From NCBI GenBank assembly GCA_020002185.1, contig CM034532.1, positions 50,035,349 through 50,099,348 of the forward strand: DNA of 64,000 bases. Reading direction: 5' to 3'. The notes below the pieces were generated by a model. It saw only the letters and a program-made list of their open reading frames with translations, made no database searches and had not been told where the DNA came from. The DNA comes from Paraescarpia echinospica (lineage: Eukaryota; Annelida; Polychaeta; Sabellida; Siboglinidae). Positions 1 through 11,159 of this stretch are shown one piece after another. The position numbers and the translations under genes were made by a program. The stretch's first letter is position 1, and each line of letters begins with the position of its first letter.

Positions 1-1560
1 CCTAAGTTTTGACAAGGCGGTCGGTATCAGTACCGAACCACCAATTAGCCGACACTGCTGACCACCATGCCTCACTTCACCATCATGTCCCACTTAATAG
101 ATGTAATATATATTATGTCCCTATAAACTGTCATAAAAATATGCAGCACACATCACACCCTCTGGTCACTTGACATATCCCTGGGGAAACTCTACAGCAA
201 ACTGCTGGGGCAAAGGGTTAAAAGGGAGTGGTGGAATAAAGCGGATGATGGAGTAAAATGGGGTGAACGAATTAAACAGGGTGGGGGAATAGAGAGAAGT
301 CACCTCACCATCACTGTCTAACAGCAACATCAGCTCGACGACGGTAGACGACGTCGACATCCGACGCAACATTGTCAAGCTTTCTATTCGACACGTCACC
401 AAACACCAGCAGCAGCAGCACAGCTCCAGCCACAGTAACTGTATATACATTCACTGGGCGACTCACAGCTTCCTCTGACTCACTCCGCCCATTATACGAC
501 GCAGTCTCTGTCAATATACGTATATCCGCAAACCTACCCTCGGTGTTTCCGCTATTACTCCACCAAACAGAATCGCAAGTGTATTCCTATGCACACAGCA
601 TCAATTTTCCGTCCTTCATGCTACTTGTTGGCGCATTTGTAATCCACATGTGAATCACGGATCGCAGCCAACGATCACCTCAGGAGTATGATCCTTCTGT
701 ATGGGCTGTCGTACATCCATGCCAAAGCACTGGAATAGTGCTCACTTCCCAGCATGCATTACTTCTGCAATAAGTTATAACGCATTTCTTCTCCAAAGAT
801 GCTATCCGGTGATCCACGATACGAATCACAAGTCACACCAGTGCTATACCCGACAGTGTGCTGCCAATACTGACATCTGTTTCGTACCGCTAGCGAGTGC
901 ACTGCCTATTCCAGACGTCCAGCACCGTCTCTTCTAGTGGGCGAACACATCAGCCGAACAAACAACTCGCACCCGGGGGATTCTATGACATTTACAAACA
1001 CATCACCTGGGATATGCTCATACCACTGAAAGCCGTCTGTCAGTGTCTGTCGGTGTGTGTGCTGACCAACAATATTCAACACCACAGCGAAAATGTCATC
1101 CGAACCTCCTTCAACTTATATACACCTCTCTGTGCTGGAGAGTGCCACAGCACCCCTTGTCGATTCAGAAGACGCACGGTATGAGATCACACCGACTGAG
1201 GTGAGTGCACTACAGCACGCTAGGACCAGCAGACAGCAACACAGTCTGACCGGGGAGCGTTCACTTGTCATCCAACTGTTAAATCCATCACTGGTCCGCA
1301 CTGCCACTGGCAGCCAAACAGCAGCAGCAGCAGCGGCGGCTGTCAGATCAATATTTCATTGCATAATAGACGGTCCGTTAAACAGCACTGCCAAAACACA
1401 TACCACTGACGTCAGATGTAGTGGCTCTCTTACTGTCTCCCTCCATCGCCAGATGGCTTTTTCCGCATCTCGATCGCGACATGGTTCGTCCACAGATCCC
1501 CATTACACGGCACAACAAAACGTTGACATTTGTTGACTGCACCGTGTTTTCTTTGTACTT
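1..1560. other. G+C-richer stretch with no supported gene
   Basis: This part is visibly richer in G+C and CpG than the surrounding DNA and has several overlapping open frames of 60-150 codons on both strands, including one with a short alanine run at a CAG/CGG-rich patch near 1320. I recognise no domain in any of them, and none shows the next conserved APC segment expected downstream of the coiled-coil exon on the minus strand. It could be an internal promoter or CpG-rich intron sequence of the APC homologue. Confidence 0.3.
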
Positions 1561-1923
1561 GAATATCTAATCGATAAAACTCATTAACTCTGAAAAAGGG
1601 AATTGTAAATGAGAACTGTTCCCCGACCATGAAATTGTGCTTTTTATTACTGATTGTGGTAGTACGAATGATATGTGATCACGTGTCACTGTAATGGCTA
1701 GATGCAGTTTAGTATTCGTACTACAAAATTTAGACATATTTCATTGTAATGCGATGCTGCAATTTAGTATTTCTATGTCTAATTCACACTAGATTACCCC
1801 TTGCCATGGAGCAACAAACAGCAGCTACTATTATCACCAATACACTCCAATGATCTTAAACTCATTCCACCTAACAATTTCATTTCAGCCGTCGCCAATT
1901 ATAGTGATAGCAAAGTGAACACA

Positions 1924-1943
1924 CCACCAGTGGCGCCATCTGG
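1924..1943 (-). promoter_or_regulatory. CTCF-like motif
   Basis: Read on the minus strand the site contains CCAGATGGCGCC, close to the animal CTCF core (C C A/G N Y AG R K GGC R). It is the first of about nine similar sites in the window, nearly all in the same orientation. Binding is inferred from the motif only. Confidence 0.35.
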
Positions 1944-1959
1944 AGGAGTAGTTCGCCGC

Positions 1960-2110
1960 AATGTTTCCACATTTTTCTAACAGGTATAAAGCATACCACA
2001 AACAGGCAAATAACTCACATTTGTGTTTTTTAAATACATCGCCAATTGGTTGATTAGAGGCCAATGGTTCTAGGACACAAATGGACGTGGAAAGATGTTC
2101 GTGCACCATG
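1960..2110. repeat. Dispersed repeat, copy 1 (partner near 12500)
   Basis: The stretch with 'aaatacatcgccaatt', followed by 'aggcca' and a related tail, recurs near 12505-12620 in the same orientation with substitutions. It is a short interspersed repeat of unknown class inside the APC homologue's intron sequence. A minus-strand open frame of about 75 codons crosses it but resembles nothing known. Confidence 0.5.
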
Positions 2111-2141
2111 GTGGTATCCCCCTAAGGGGGGATACCACCAT
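2108..2141. repeat. Perfect 15-bp hairpin
   Basis: ATGGTGGTATCCCCC at 2108-2122 is followed by the loop TAAG and then the exact reverse complement at 2127-2141. There is no T-run after it, so it is not a bacterial-type terminator. It abuts the dispersed repeat ending at about 2110 and may be the terminus of a small foldback element. Confidence 0.7.
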
Positions 2142-3885
2142 ACTTCCTCAAAGTTACTATACTAATAAAGATGATTACTAATCCATAATAATACAACAAA
2201 ACTGGCATTTCTTATTGTCAGCTCGCTATGAGAGACATTGCACACGGCTAGAAATGGAGAAACGCAATTCAAAGTTAATGCAGGTTCAAACCTTGTGCAG
2301 GAGTATATAATTACTTGTTATTAATGATAATTTAATTTTTGTTTCCTCTTAAATTAAGTTTGTGTTGTTTTTGCAATACCACAACTACACTTATCAAAAT
2401 ATGTTTAAAATAAACAATTAATCTGTTGACTGCAATATATGCTGAATATGAAACGTACAGAGTTCACTCAAATGTGGGAAATGTATTTTCTTCAGGTGCA
2501 TTGACAAATTATTTTCAGTGGCAGAAAAATAAAAATATCTTCAAAATGCTAAATAACAATGATGCTGCATAATTAACACTATATGTGTACTAACAGTGAT
2601 GATACTTGTCAACATTAATGATTAATGACATTTATTTAACATTAATGATGATACTTTTTATCCACTTTTGCTATAAAAACATCAACTTATTATATAAGTA
2701 GTGGGCATGTATCAGATATTTCAGTCCTGACAGCAGCTACAAAACATCCCACATGGCAGTCAAATAGCTAACAAAAACATTTCAACTCATAAATAAACAA
2801 ATCAGCTTCTACTTAGATAAATATTGAAGAGTATCCAGAATGTAACAATAATTTATTGATAAGTTTTTATTTATTGCGAACAGGTGCTGCTGAACCTATT
2901 TTCAGAACATGACGTCACATAAACGCTTATAAATAGCAAACCCATAGAGACATCGCAATAGCATCTTTTTCCAGCTACACAAAAGAGATGGCAGGATTTC
3001 TCTGTCGTTTGGAGAAAGAACAAAATTTATCATCTCAAAGCAACCTCATTGAATGCATGAAAACTGGTCATATCACCACAGCCGCAACTTACATTTCATG
3101 TACAGAGTTTATACGTTTAATTCATTTGGTAAGTATGTTACCTTTGTCAAGAAATCTTTCAATTGCAATTGTATCTAAGACTACATCATCAATTGTGTAG
3201 TGTTATTAAACATTTACTAGAAACACAACATTGTTTATTTGTAAATTACATTACTCAAATGGAAAGATGCAATGACATAACAGTCCATAATAACAATGGC
3301 ATTACCCTACCAATGATGCATAGCCCGGCTATTTTTAATCAAACAACTTAATTCACTGACTTCATTATTTATATTAATGTGTCAGTATTTCTACACTTGT
3401 CAAGGGCACTTGTTCTTCCCTGATGAGTAATGCACGCATTCAATAGCAGTTTTAAAATAGTACTATTGACACAAGGGATGTTTTTTTGGTTTGGTTTTGT
3501 ACAGTTGATGCTGATTCCAGGTCTTTCATCTTTATATCTCAGTAGACTGGGTGGTACTACCAGGAACAAACTGTCTCGATCCAGTACTTCTCACATTGTA
3601 ATTCAGATATGTAATCTGTACCGTGCGATACAGAGAAATATCTACACATGCTTGTCTCAGTTATTTTTATCTCCAAGACTTTTTATTAGTAATAATTCCT
3701 GAAATAAAAGGTTCCACCACAGTAAAGCAACCTCTATGGCCAATGTACGGGTTAAATGGTTCGCAGGGTAAATAACTAACTACACATGTAGCCAATACCA
3801 CTGTGATAACAGCAAACTACTCGAGTAAATAGCTGCTGTCGTCACCTCCGACTACCTGCTAATGAATGCAGTGAAGCAGCAATGT

Positions 3886-3903
3886 GTGCTGCCACCTGGT
3901 GAA
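3886..3903 (-). promoter_or_regulatory. CTCF-like motif
   Basis: On the minus strand this reads TTCACCAGGTGGCAGCAC, one of the best matches in the window to the CTCF core, including the downstream GCAGCAC. It lies 31 bp from the next similar site in the same orientation. Confidence 0.4.
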
Positions 3904-3933
3904 TGGAGAAAGTACCAACAGGATAGAACAGTA

Positions 3934-3948
3934 ACGCCACCTAGTGTG
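3934..3948 (-). promoter_or_regulatory. CTCF-like motif
   Basis: The minus strand reads CACACTAGGTGGCGT, which resembles the core reported for Drosophila and vertebrate CTCF. It is paired with the site at 3886-3903 in the same orientation. Confidence 0.35.
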
Positions 3949-4705
3949 TGGTATGATATTACTAGTCATTTAATGGGGTTGGCACCGAGATCAATGGTCA
4001 ATTGTGACAGTGTTGCACAATAATTATCACAGGTGAAGTGTCAGAATACCTTAACTGATTATCGGCATTGCCAGTAATAATAAAACATGGCTGCATAACA
4101 AATTACACGATAAACAGTCAAACCAAGACTGGGTGGGTCCCCAGTATGACTGTTACCGTCACATGGATATTGGAACCGGGTGGGGTTTTTTGCAAGCCTC
4201 AAGGGGTTGCAGTTGGAGGTTTCTGGAGAGCCTCAGCCCCCCAAATGTTAACCACATTCTGATGCCAATGTAGCAGATAGCATCCCTTCATTTCGGTAAC
4301 TGAGCCTGTATTTACGTGCACAATTAGAATATACTAAATGCGATATTATAAGTGTTTTAAACAATACCATTACATTTGTTATAGTTTTACAAAAATAAAA
4401 GCTACCCAATAATAAGTTTTTCGAAAAGTTGTCTATTATGGGATTTGAACCTGCAACCTAAATGTTATGGTTTGCAATTTCAAATTTATTTTATTGTGTG
4501 CCCTGTTTCGGAAAATTTGTGTGTTCCCACGCTCTTCTATGAACTATAAAGAGTGACCCCACATTATGGATCCTGAGTAACGAAGGCTAAAAGTCAGGCA
4601 TGCTACACCATAGTTTGGTCAGAAAAACAAATGTAAACTCAGAGATAACGTGTACTTTGTTGCTTGGAAATGTAAAATGCATCAGTGCGTCATATTAAAT
4701 TATAT

Positions 4706-4865
4706 CATCTCTCATTCCTACCATCTCTCATTCCTACCATCTCTCATTCCTACCATCTCTCATTCCTACCATCTCTCATTCCTGCCATCTCTCGTTCCTG
4801 CCATCTCTCATTCCTACCATCTCTCATTCCTACCATCTCTCATTCCTGCCATCTCTCATTATTAC
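4706..4865. repeat. 16-bp minisatellite, 10 copies
   Basis: The unit CATCTCTCATTCCTAC repeats ten times with a few T/A-to-G changes (CCTGCC variants) and one CGTT variant. Because 16 is not a multiple of 3, the array stays open in more than one frame and creates spurious serine/histidine-rich open frames. Confidence 0.9.
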
Positions 4866-5284
4866 CACTCATACTAATAAATCATCGTGTGGAAAGAATT
4901 TATCACTCATGCTAACTGATAGAATGACTCACTTCCGACCAGAATGGTGTGCGGCTTCCCTAGTGACTAAATATACATCCGATTGTTGAGCGTCACGTCA
5001 TGTTAGTTAACACTGGCACACAGGATGGTAACAATACTAAGAACATCAGTATCCTGCAGTCGACCTTTGCAAACTGGCCGTTAGCTGGGTTCTGTAGAGT
5101 ACATTATGGTCACACGCATTTGGTTTGAGCTTGTGTCTTGACAAAGCTGACATTTGCTCACTTAAATTACATTGGTATACCAGGCTCACATTAATTGTAT
5201 AATTAGCAACCTAGCTAATGGCTAAATAAATAGGAAGGAAGACCATTTGTCAATTTGACAGGGAACAACAGAATCTGGCAAAGA

Positions 5285-5925
5285 AAAAGATTGATATGGG
5301 GAAGTGGAACACAAGACACGTGGTGGGAAACAGTGGAGAGAAAGATATAGGAGAAATGGAGAGCAGGAGATAGGGGAAGTGGAGAGAAATAGATAGGGGA
5401 AGTGGACAGCGAGATAGGGGAAGTGGAGAGCAAGAGATGGGGAACTGGAGAGCAAGAGATGGGGAAGTGGAAGAGACAGGGAAGTGAAGATCAAGAGATA
5501 GGGAAGTGAAGAACAAGAGATAGGGGAAGTGGAGAGCAAGAGATAGGAGTGGAGAGCAAAAGATAGGGGAAGTGGAGAGCAAGAGATAGGTGGAGTGGAC
5601 AGCAAGAGATAGGGAAAGTGGCGAGCAAGAGATAGGTGGAGTGGACAGCAAGAGATAGGGGAAGTGGAGTGCAAGAGACAGGGAAGTAGAGCGGAAGAGA
5701 TTGGTAAGTGTAGTGGAAGAGATAGGGAAATGAAGAGCAACAGATAAGGGAAGTGAAGAGCAAGAGATAGGGGGAATGGAGGGCAAGAGATAGGGAAGTG
5801 GAGTTGAAGAGATAGGGGAAGTGGAGAGCAAGATATAGGGAAATGGAGTGCAAGAGATGGGGAAGTGAAGAGCAAGAGATAGGGAAAGTGGAGAGCAAGC
5901 AAAATGAGGAATGACAGGCAAGAAA
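5285..5925. repeat. Purine-rich minisatellite, ~21-25 bp degenerate unit
   Basis: About 640 bp of near-pure purine on the plus strand, built from variants of GAGAGCAAGAGATAGGGGAAG(TG) with unit length drifting between about 19 and 25 bp. All three minus frames stay open over hundreds of bases, giving fake Ser/Leu/Pro-rich proteins of up to 325 codons. It lies just downstream of the APC coiled-coil exon. A long polypurine tract of this kind can form triplex or R-loop structures, but that is inference. Confidence 0.85.
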
Positions 5926-6097
5926 TAGAGGGAAAAGAGAGCAAGACAGGACAAATGGAGTGGCAGGTAACAGGTTCATTGACGGAAGAAGGAAAACATA
6001 AAGAGAGACCAGCATCGCGGCCTGTCTCACCCCTGATTTCAGGGACAACGAGGAAACAAACACAACAGAAGGACATACACACAATGAGAGGACTCAC

Positions 6098-6392
6098 CAT
6101 TTGATGAGTTAGAGTTCTGATCGAGGTTGTCCGTTCCATTCTCCACCGTATTCGTTTGACCCTGATAGGCCAACTCCAGCGCCAGATTCGACTCCACATC
6201 GTCCTGCATGGCGCTGTCGAGATGCGTGAAGACGTCCTTCATCGTCGAAGCCTCGTTCTCGAGCTTGGTCAGGTGACTAGAGTTGTCCTGCAGCTCTCGG
6301 CGGAGGTGTGTGTTCTCCACCTTAAGACTCTCCACCTGCTTCAGGAGCTCATCGTAGGATGACAGCGACATGGCGCTAGTCAACGACAGCAC
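6098..6392 (-). CDS. APC: APC homologue, N-terminal coiled-coil exon
   Basis: The exon encodes the N-terminal oligomerisation coiled coil of adenomatous polyposis coli, the scaffold of the beta-catenin destruction complex that also binds microtubules. The segment SYDELLKQVESLK, then VENTHLRRELQDN, SSHLTKLENEAS and TMKDV follows the start of vertebrate APC almost residue for residue, with heptad leucines. After it the sequence becomes acidic and Asn/Ser-rich (DNLDQNSNSSNG) as the coil ends. On the minus strand the acceptor TTGTTTGTTGTAG precedes base 6392, and the donor G|GTGAGTC follows base 6098. Codons upstream of the internal ATG (6371) are open in frame up to the acceptor (VLSLTSA), so translation may begin in an earlier exon. 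The armadillo repeats and later APC exons are not in the window and should lie left of base 1. Confidence 0.9.
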
Positions 6393-6452
6393 CTACAACA
6401 AACAATAGTCACATGTATGACATCTGGTGACAAATGGTTGAATTAATGTAAA

Positions 6453-6955
6453 GGTAAGTTCTTATATACTGCGATATCCAGTTCTTAGAGCTGCTCAGTT
6501 TGGTCTATATTTCACTACATGGCTGGCGTGTTCAATTGAACGCCACATCAATATTTCTGGGAAGAATTCAACAATGCTGTAACAACTGCACAGACCTTTC
6601 ATATACCAACATTCACCAGTGTCTATTGTGTATAACTTTACTCATTCTTACAGCTGGGTGAACTGAAGCAGCATAGATGAAGCAGCATAGATGAAGCAGC
6701 ATAGATGAAGCAGCATAGATGAAGCAGCATAGATGAAGCAGCATAGATGAAGCAGCATAGATGAAGCAGCATAGATGAAGCAGCATAGATGAAGCAGCAT
6801 AGATGAAGCAGCATAGATGAAGCAGCATAGATGAAGCAGCATAGATGAAGCAGCATAGATGAAGCAGCATAGATGAAGCAGCATAGATGAAGCAGCGTAG
6901 ATGAAGCAGCATAGATGAAGCAGCACTGAATGAACTTGCCCAAGGATTCAAACCA
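6453..6955 (-). mobile_element. CORE-SINE copy interrupted by a 14-bp array
   Basis: On the minus strand it starts GGTTTGAATCCTTGGGCAAG, which is a tRNA B-box remnant running into a MIR-like CORE segment, and ends near 6453 with TATATAAGAACTTAC, the family's 3' tail. The middle (CORE) region is blown up by the 14-bp tandem array at 6665-6925. Sister copies lie at 9965-10513, 17471-17805, 24465-24575 and 34844-35090. Confidence 0.65.
6665..6925. repeat. 14-bp minisatellite, 18.6 copies, inside a SINE
   Basis: GAAGCAGCATAGAT repeats 18 times, ending with a partial copy; only one unit differs (GCGTAG near 6898). Such low divergence means recent expansion. Unit length 14 leaves all three minus-strand frames open, producing three overlapping spurious Leu/Cys/Ala-rich open frames. 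The flanks show that the repeat arose inside the CORE domain of the SINE at 6453-6955. Confidence 0.95.
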
Positions 6956-6959
6956 TTCA

Positions 6960-8730
6960 ATTGTGTAATGTGCACTGAAAACATGTTATTCACTTCTGAT
7001 GAAATTGTTGAGCTATTAACTTATTTTTGACAGAGCCCATCAAAATTCTGCAAAAAGTATAATTTAAGTGGTTTTGCCTCTATTTTAATACTATGGTAAT
7101 ACCATACAGTTATGTACATTTTCACAAGTTACCCAATCTAACGATCAAAGTCAATATTTTAACAAACTGTCGTTTAAGTTGTACAATATACCTTACTATT
7201 ATAATTTGAAAATTTATTTTTATGGAAAACACTATAATAAATGACTGTTGGGGGATGACAAACACAATCCATGCTAATTACACTGACCACAAAGAGATGG
7301 AAACTGACCAGAACTGATAGTGCACAGAGGTCATTAAGTAGAGTTCCCAAGGGGGAGTTTCCAATATGCCAGTAGATCCTCAGGTCTGATACGCATCACA
7401 TCACATCTAATGAGATTCAGCCAATTACCATGATTGGACAGCTCAATAATAACCTGCAAAGTTGACTATTGATATAAAATCTTGCTTCCATGGTCGCCAC
7501 ATCCATACAGTTTTGTAATATTATTTCCACTGCAATCGAGCTAACATGTGCGCGTGTGCGAGTGTGCATGTGTGCGTGTGAGCTACGTAAACCATCCATG
7601 GATCAGTTGGGAACATTTTATGTAACTTGCGTTGAAATTTTTTTCTTCAAATTTACATCATAAAAATGTCAGGTACAAATACTTCAGGAAACTCTCTGAA
7701 ATGGGCATTTTGCTACAAATCATAACGCACAAACAAATAATGTTGAAATAAAACTAATGTTACCAATGTTATTATAAGATGTAAAGCAAACTGATGGGTC
7801 AGACGGAAAATGGACATTTAACATAATACTTATTTACTCATTTAATATACACTGTGTACATGTCCACAGAAATAACCAGCCGTCAACCAGACCGAATATC
7901 ACAAGTCTATCCTCTATTTTAAAATTGCAAACAATTTAACAATGGCTTTTATGTGCTATATATCTACTTAAACAACACACCCACCTTCCAGAGTTGCAAA
8001 AGCATATAAAAAACAAAAAAACAAAAAAATATTATGTCTACTACGTCACTACCACATGTACAAATAACTGATTTCTGACAAGCAATGTCTAAGCCATATA
8101 GCTCTTGATGTAAGACTACAGAGAAAATCTCACAACAATATTACGCAATAAAAACATGCAACGAATCGAGAGAGTCGACTTATCCTTGTCTCCTTATTCC
8201 TTAAAAGTCAGCATCCAACCCTATCTTCCTTGAATCTTCCCACTACTGCTCCCTGTTTGTCCTTGGGGGTCATCAACCCACAAACTACTCAACTGTATAC
8301 ACATCTTCACTTAATTACCACTCCATCTTGCACTCTGTGACCATCAATGGGACCAGGTGAAAGCTCCCTATTATCTACACAACAGCCAGTCTATTTGGCT
8401 GGATTAATCGTGTCAGTGAGAAGGAAACCAGCTATATATATACAGCTGGTTCCAGAGCAAACCCACTATAACATAAACAAAGACTACACTACTGAAAACA
8501 ATAAGAAAATCAGGGTAGTGGGTGAAAGATCGGCATGTATTTTATTGCACAATGCCCAGAATAAAAACATGTGGTATAATGCAATAATACGTATAAGTCA
8601 CACTTTTGCTGGTCTACTGCTTCTATCAACCTTTCCCAGGCAGCTTAGATCATCCATCTCCAGACTATCTCACATCTTGTTGTTCCTAAAACTAAGCTCA
8701 ACCTCAGGGGGTATATCATGATACATTGTT
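6960..8730. other. Intron sequence, no gene seen
   Basis: A+T-rich sequence of the inferred APC intron 1. It holds a short GT-alternating run near 7545-7580, an A-rich run near 8010-8030, and a small palindrome ACCAGCT...AGCTGGT near 8428-8452. No open frame has recognisable homology or splice context. Confidence 0.5.
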
Positions 8731-8734
8731 CTTT

Positions 8735-8895
8735 CCCTATTGTTCTCATTACATTCTTGTTGGATTTTTGTTTTAGTTGTCTATTATATGTATCGTAAAG
8801 AGATACAATAAACTGAATTGAGACCTGGTAAGTACGCTTTCTCAGTTGCTGAACACAAAACCTGGAATGAACTTCCATTCTTTGAAATATCTGGT
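8735..8895 (+). mobile_element. L2/CR1-type LINE relics
   Basis: Two short relics lie side by side. Near 8785-8820 is a LINE-like 3' end (ATACAATAAACTGAATTG). From 8827 an open stretch reads AFSVAEHKTWNELPFFEIS, which matches the conserved C-terminal block of CR1/L2/jockey ORF2 proteins (AFSVAAP..WNSLP). No reverse transcriptase palm remains next to them. Confidence 0.5.
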
Positions 8896-9360
8896 GCCGC
8901 TTTATGGGTAGCTGTTTAAGTGTTACATATTGTGTTACAAAAAGTTAACAATAATAAATGCAATTATTGTGTCAGTCATTTATAAACCCAATATAATACA
9001 TCAAGTAGCATTCTCCTGCATGTAATATATAAGGGAGAAATCCAGTTGTTTCACATAAAGGTGGAATGATCACTAAAATATGTGACACCTATGTGAACTA
9101 AAAACATCACACAATATTCAATAATATTTGACAATAACCAAAACGGAGTCCACGAAAGAAAACTTTTCAATACATACATTGTTGCCAAAGACAGATAATA
9201 CTACAAGACAATTACCAACAGCCTGAGGGGTGATACATAAATGTTACGAACACAACACATCAACAGAATCAAGTGCAACTGATGAAAGTGCTCCCACCAA
9301 ACACAGACCCAAAAGCAGCAGTGACCATTACCTCATCTATCAAGTAAATCCATCCCATTA

Positions 9361-9387
9361 AGTGTGTGATTCAAGGAATCACACACT
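9361..9387. repeat. Perfect 12-bp hairpin
   Basis: AGTGTGTGATTC, loop AAG, then GAATCACACACT. The match is exact. No associated gene or terminal duplication was found. Confidence 0.6.
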
Positions 9388-9964
9388 CAATCTCTCAGAG
9401 TCCTGCTATCTCTGGTGTGGCCACTGTCCACATCAAACATCACCATTGTCCACCCAGTGACCTATGCAATGACCACTGGTCAGAATCACAGAAATGACCA
9501 GCTGATCAATCACTCAAACAAAGCTGGTGTCTCCGACTGCAGACTGACGATAATGACTGCACTAATGACTAAGATGAAAACAGGGGGGTGGAGGGAGAGA
9601 CACAAGAAGATGATTGTGGAATTAATTTCGGCCTGCTTCTTATTCGAACGTCCATCTGCTTCACGGCCAGTCACATGACTACTGGTTCTGTCACACTGTG
9701 TTCACTGACTGAACTAAATGGCAGTCGCAGATTGCGTTTCTGATATTGCTTTGTCTGCGTGATCAAGCACTCTCCGCCATCACAAGACACTTGAGATGGC
9801 CAATAGCAGTTCTTGTTACTGCGACGAGTTGAGGAGGTGGTAAACGTAGGCATCTCTGTCCTGGTTCAATCATTTTTGTTTTGTTCAGTATGTTGAATGA
9901 GTGAAGAAACGGTTGCATTTGGCCCCTGTGTGTTATCTTTAACTACATCTTACATGCACAGTCG

Positions 9965-10513
9965 TTAAGTTCTTATATAGCATGGTCTTCAGGCCTTAAG
10001 ACTATACTATATTCAAAGTGCTTTAAATACATTTCACTCCCTGGCAGACCAGTTTATTTCAACATCATCTCAACTTCTCTGGGAAGCAATTCTCTGAACA
10101 CTAACCAACCGGCCACATTTCCTGGTATCTCCCACTCCGTTATCTATATATACGTTGCACAGATTGCAACTCTCCACCAGTAGACTCTGCGTTGTAAACC
10201 ACATTGTAAACCCAACCTGGAAATGCAGTTCACATATTTCCACCATGACACCACTGAGAATACACACGCTGAATGACCATTAATTAAAGCCAGGAAGTGT
10301 CCACACAAGAAACCAGTGGGCAGCTAACATCAGCCTGCAGAGTCTTCCAATTTATCAGTCTCACACCAGACTGTGAGCAAGACTTATAAATGTTTATAGC
10401 CCTGTACTCACCCATAAAGCTGAGTGAACTGGAGCAACATGGAGGAAACGACCTTGCCCAAGGTTCAAAACAGCAGCTATAGGATTTTGAACCAGGAATC
10501 TCTCAAATAAGAG
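9965..10513 (-). mobile_element. CORE-SINE copy split by another repeat
   Basis: The tail is at about 9969-10100 (TTCTTATATAGCATGG on plus, CTGGCAGACC, CAACTTCTCTGGGAAGCA). The CORE and tRNA-like head resume at 10405-10513 (GAGTGAACTGGAGCAACATG, CCTTGCCCAAGGTTCAAAAC). Between them, at about 10100-10400, is sequence of a second repeat family that also occurs near 11200-11400 and 11845-11995. Directly after the head the 70-bp array begins. Confidence 0.6.
10100..10400. repeat. Second dispersed repeat family, copy 1
   Basis: Segments such as AGATTGCAACTCTC, CCACATTGTAAACCCAACC and CTTCCAATTTATCAGTCT recur in order at 11230-11400 and 11845-11995 with substitutions. The copy seems to have been inserted into the SINE at 9965-10513. 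No coding capacity is visible, so the class is unknown. Confidence 0.5.
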
Positions 10514-11142
10514 TCCAATATCAGTGTGGGGGGTATATCCATAGGGTTCATGTTTTAAGAAGTTTCGTCCATGAAGGGTTATATCCAATATCAATGTGGG
10601 GGGGGGTATATCCATAGGGTTCATGTTTTAAGAGGTTTCGTCCATGAAGGGTTATATCCAATATCAATGTGGGGGGGTATATCCATAGGGTTCATGTTTT
10701 AAGAGGTTTCGTCCATGAAGGGTTATATCCAATATCAGTATGGGGGTATATCCATAGGGTTCATGTTTTAAGAGGTTTCGTCCATGAAGGGTTATATCCA
10801 ATATAAGTGTGGGGTATATTTATAGGGTTCATGTTTTAAGAGGTTTCGTCCATGAAGGGTTATATCCAATATAAGTGGGGGGTATATCCATAGGGTTCAT
10901 GTTTTAAGAGGTGTCTTCCATGAAGGGTTATATCCAATATAAGTGGGGGGGTATATCCATAGGGTTCATGTTTTAAGATGTTTCGTCCATGAAAGGTTAC
11001 ATCCAGTATAAGTGTGGGGTATATGCATAGGGGTTCATGGTTTAAGAGGTTTCATCCATGAAGGGTTATATCCAATGTAAGTGGGGGGGTATATGCATAG
11101 GGGTTCATGGTTTAAGAGGTTTCGCCCATGAAGGGTTATATC
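10514..11142. repeat. ~70-bp minisatellite, about 9 copies
   Basis: The unit reads GGGTTATATCCAATATCA, GTGGGGGGGTATATCC, ATAGGGTTCATGTTTTAAG, AGGTTTCGTCCATGAA. Unit length varies mainly through a run of 3 to 10 Gs, the expected site of replication slippage. Copies near the right end are the most diverged. It starts at the head end of the neighbouring SINE. Confidence 0.9.
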
Positions 11143-11159
11143 TGGACCCCATAATAAGT

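Larger units (their letters stand above)
2145..4700. other. Non-coding intron sequence, no gene seen
   Basis: This is A+T-rich DNA with no recognisable exon on either strand. The only distinctive items are two CTCF-like motifs near 3890 and 3940, and a tRNA-like B-box (GGTTCAAATCCC-type on the minus strand near 4440) that may be a decayed SINE head. Confidence 0.5.

Noticed and set aside
1093..1536. 147-codon plus-strand open frame with an Ala run
   Set aside because: No recognisable domain, no splice or promoter context. Ala run comes from a short CAG/CGG tract.
2108..2141. Strong hairpin as a rho-independent terminator
   Set aside because: The window is animal DNA and there is no U-run after the stem.
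5222..6199. Minus-strand open frames of up to 325 codons, Ser/Leu/Pro/His-rich
   Set aside because: They run through the purine-rich minisatellite and all frames are open together; composition mirrors the repeat unit. Only the 3' part near 6098-6199 is real, as part of the APC exon.
6613..6993. Three overlapping minus-strand frames with LLHLCCFIYAASSM repeats
   Set aside because: They are three readings of one 14-bp array; a unit length not divisible by 3 with no stop keeps every frame open.
10514..11142. Regularly spaced 70-bp repeats resembling a CRISPR array
   Set aside because: Whole units repeat with no unique spacers, the DNA is eukaryotic, and no cas genes are present. It is a minisatellite.
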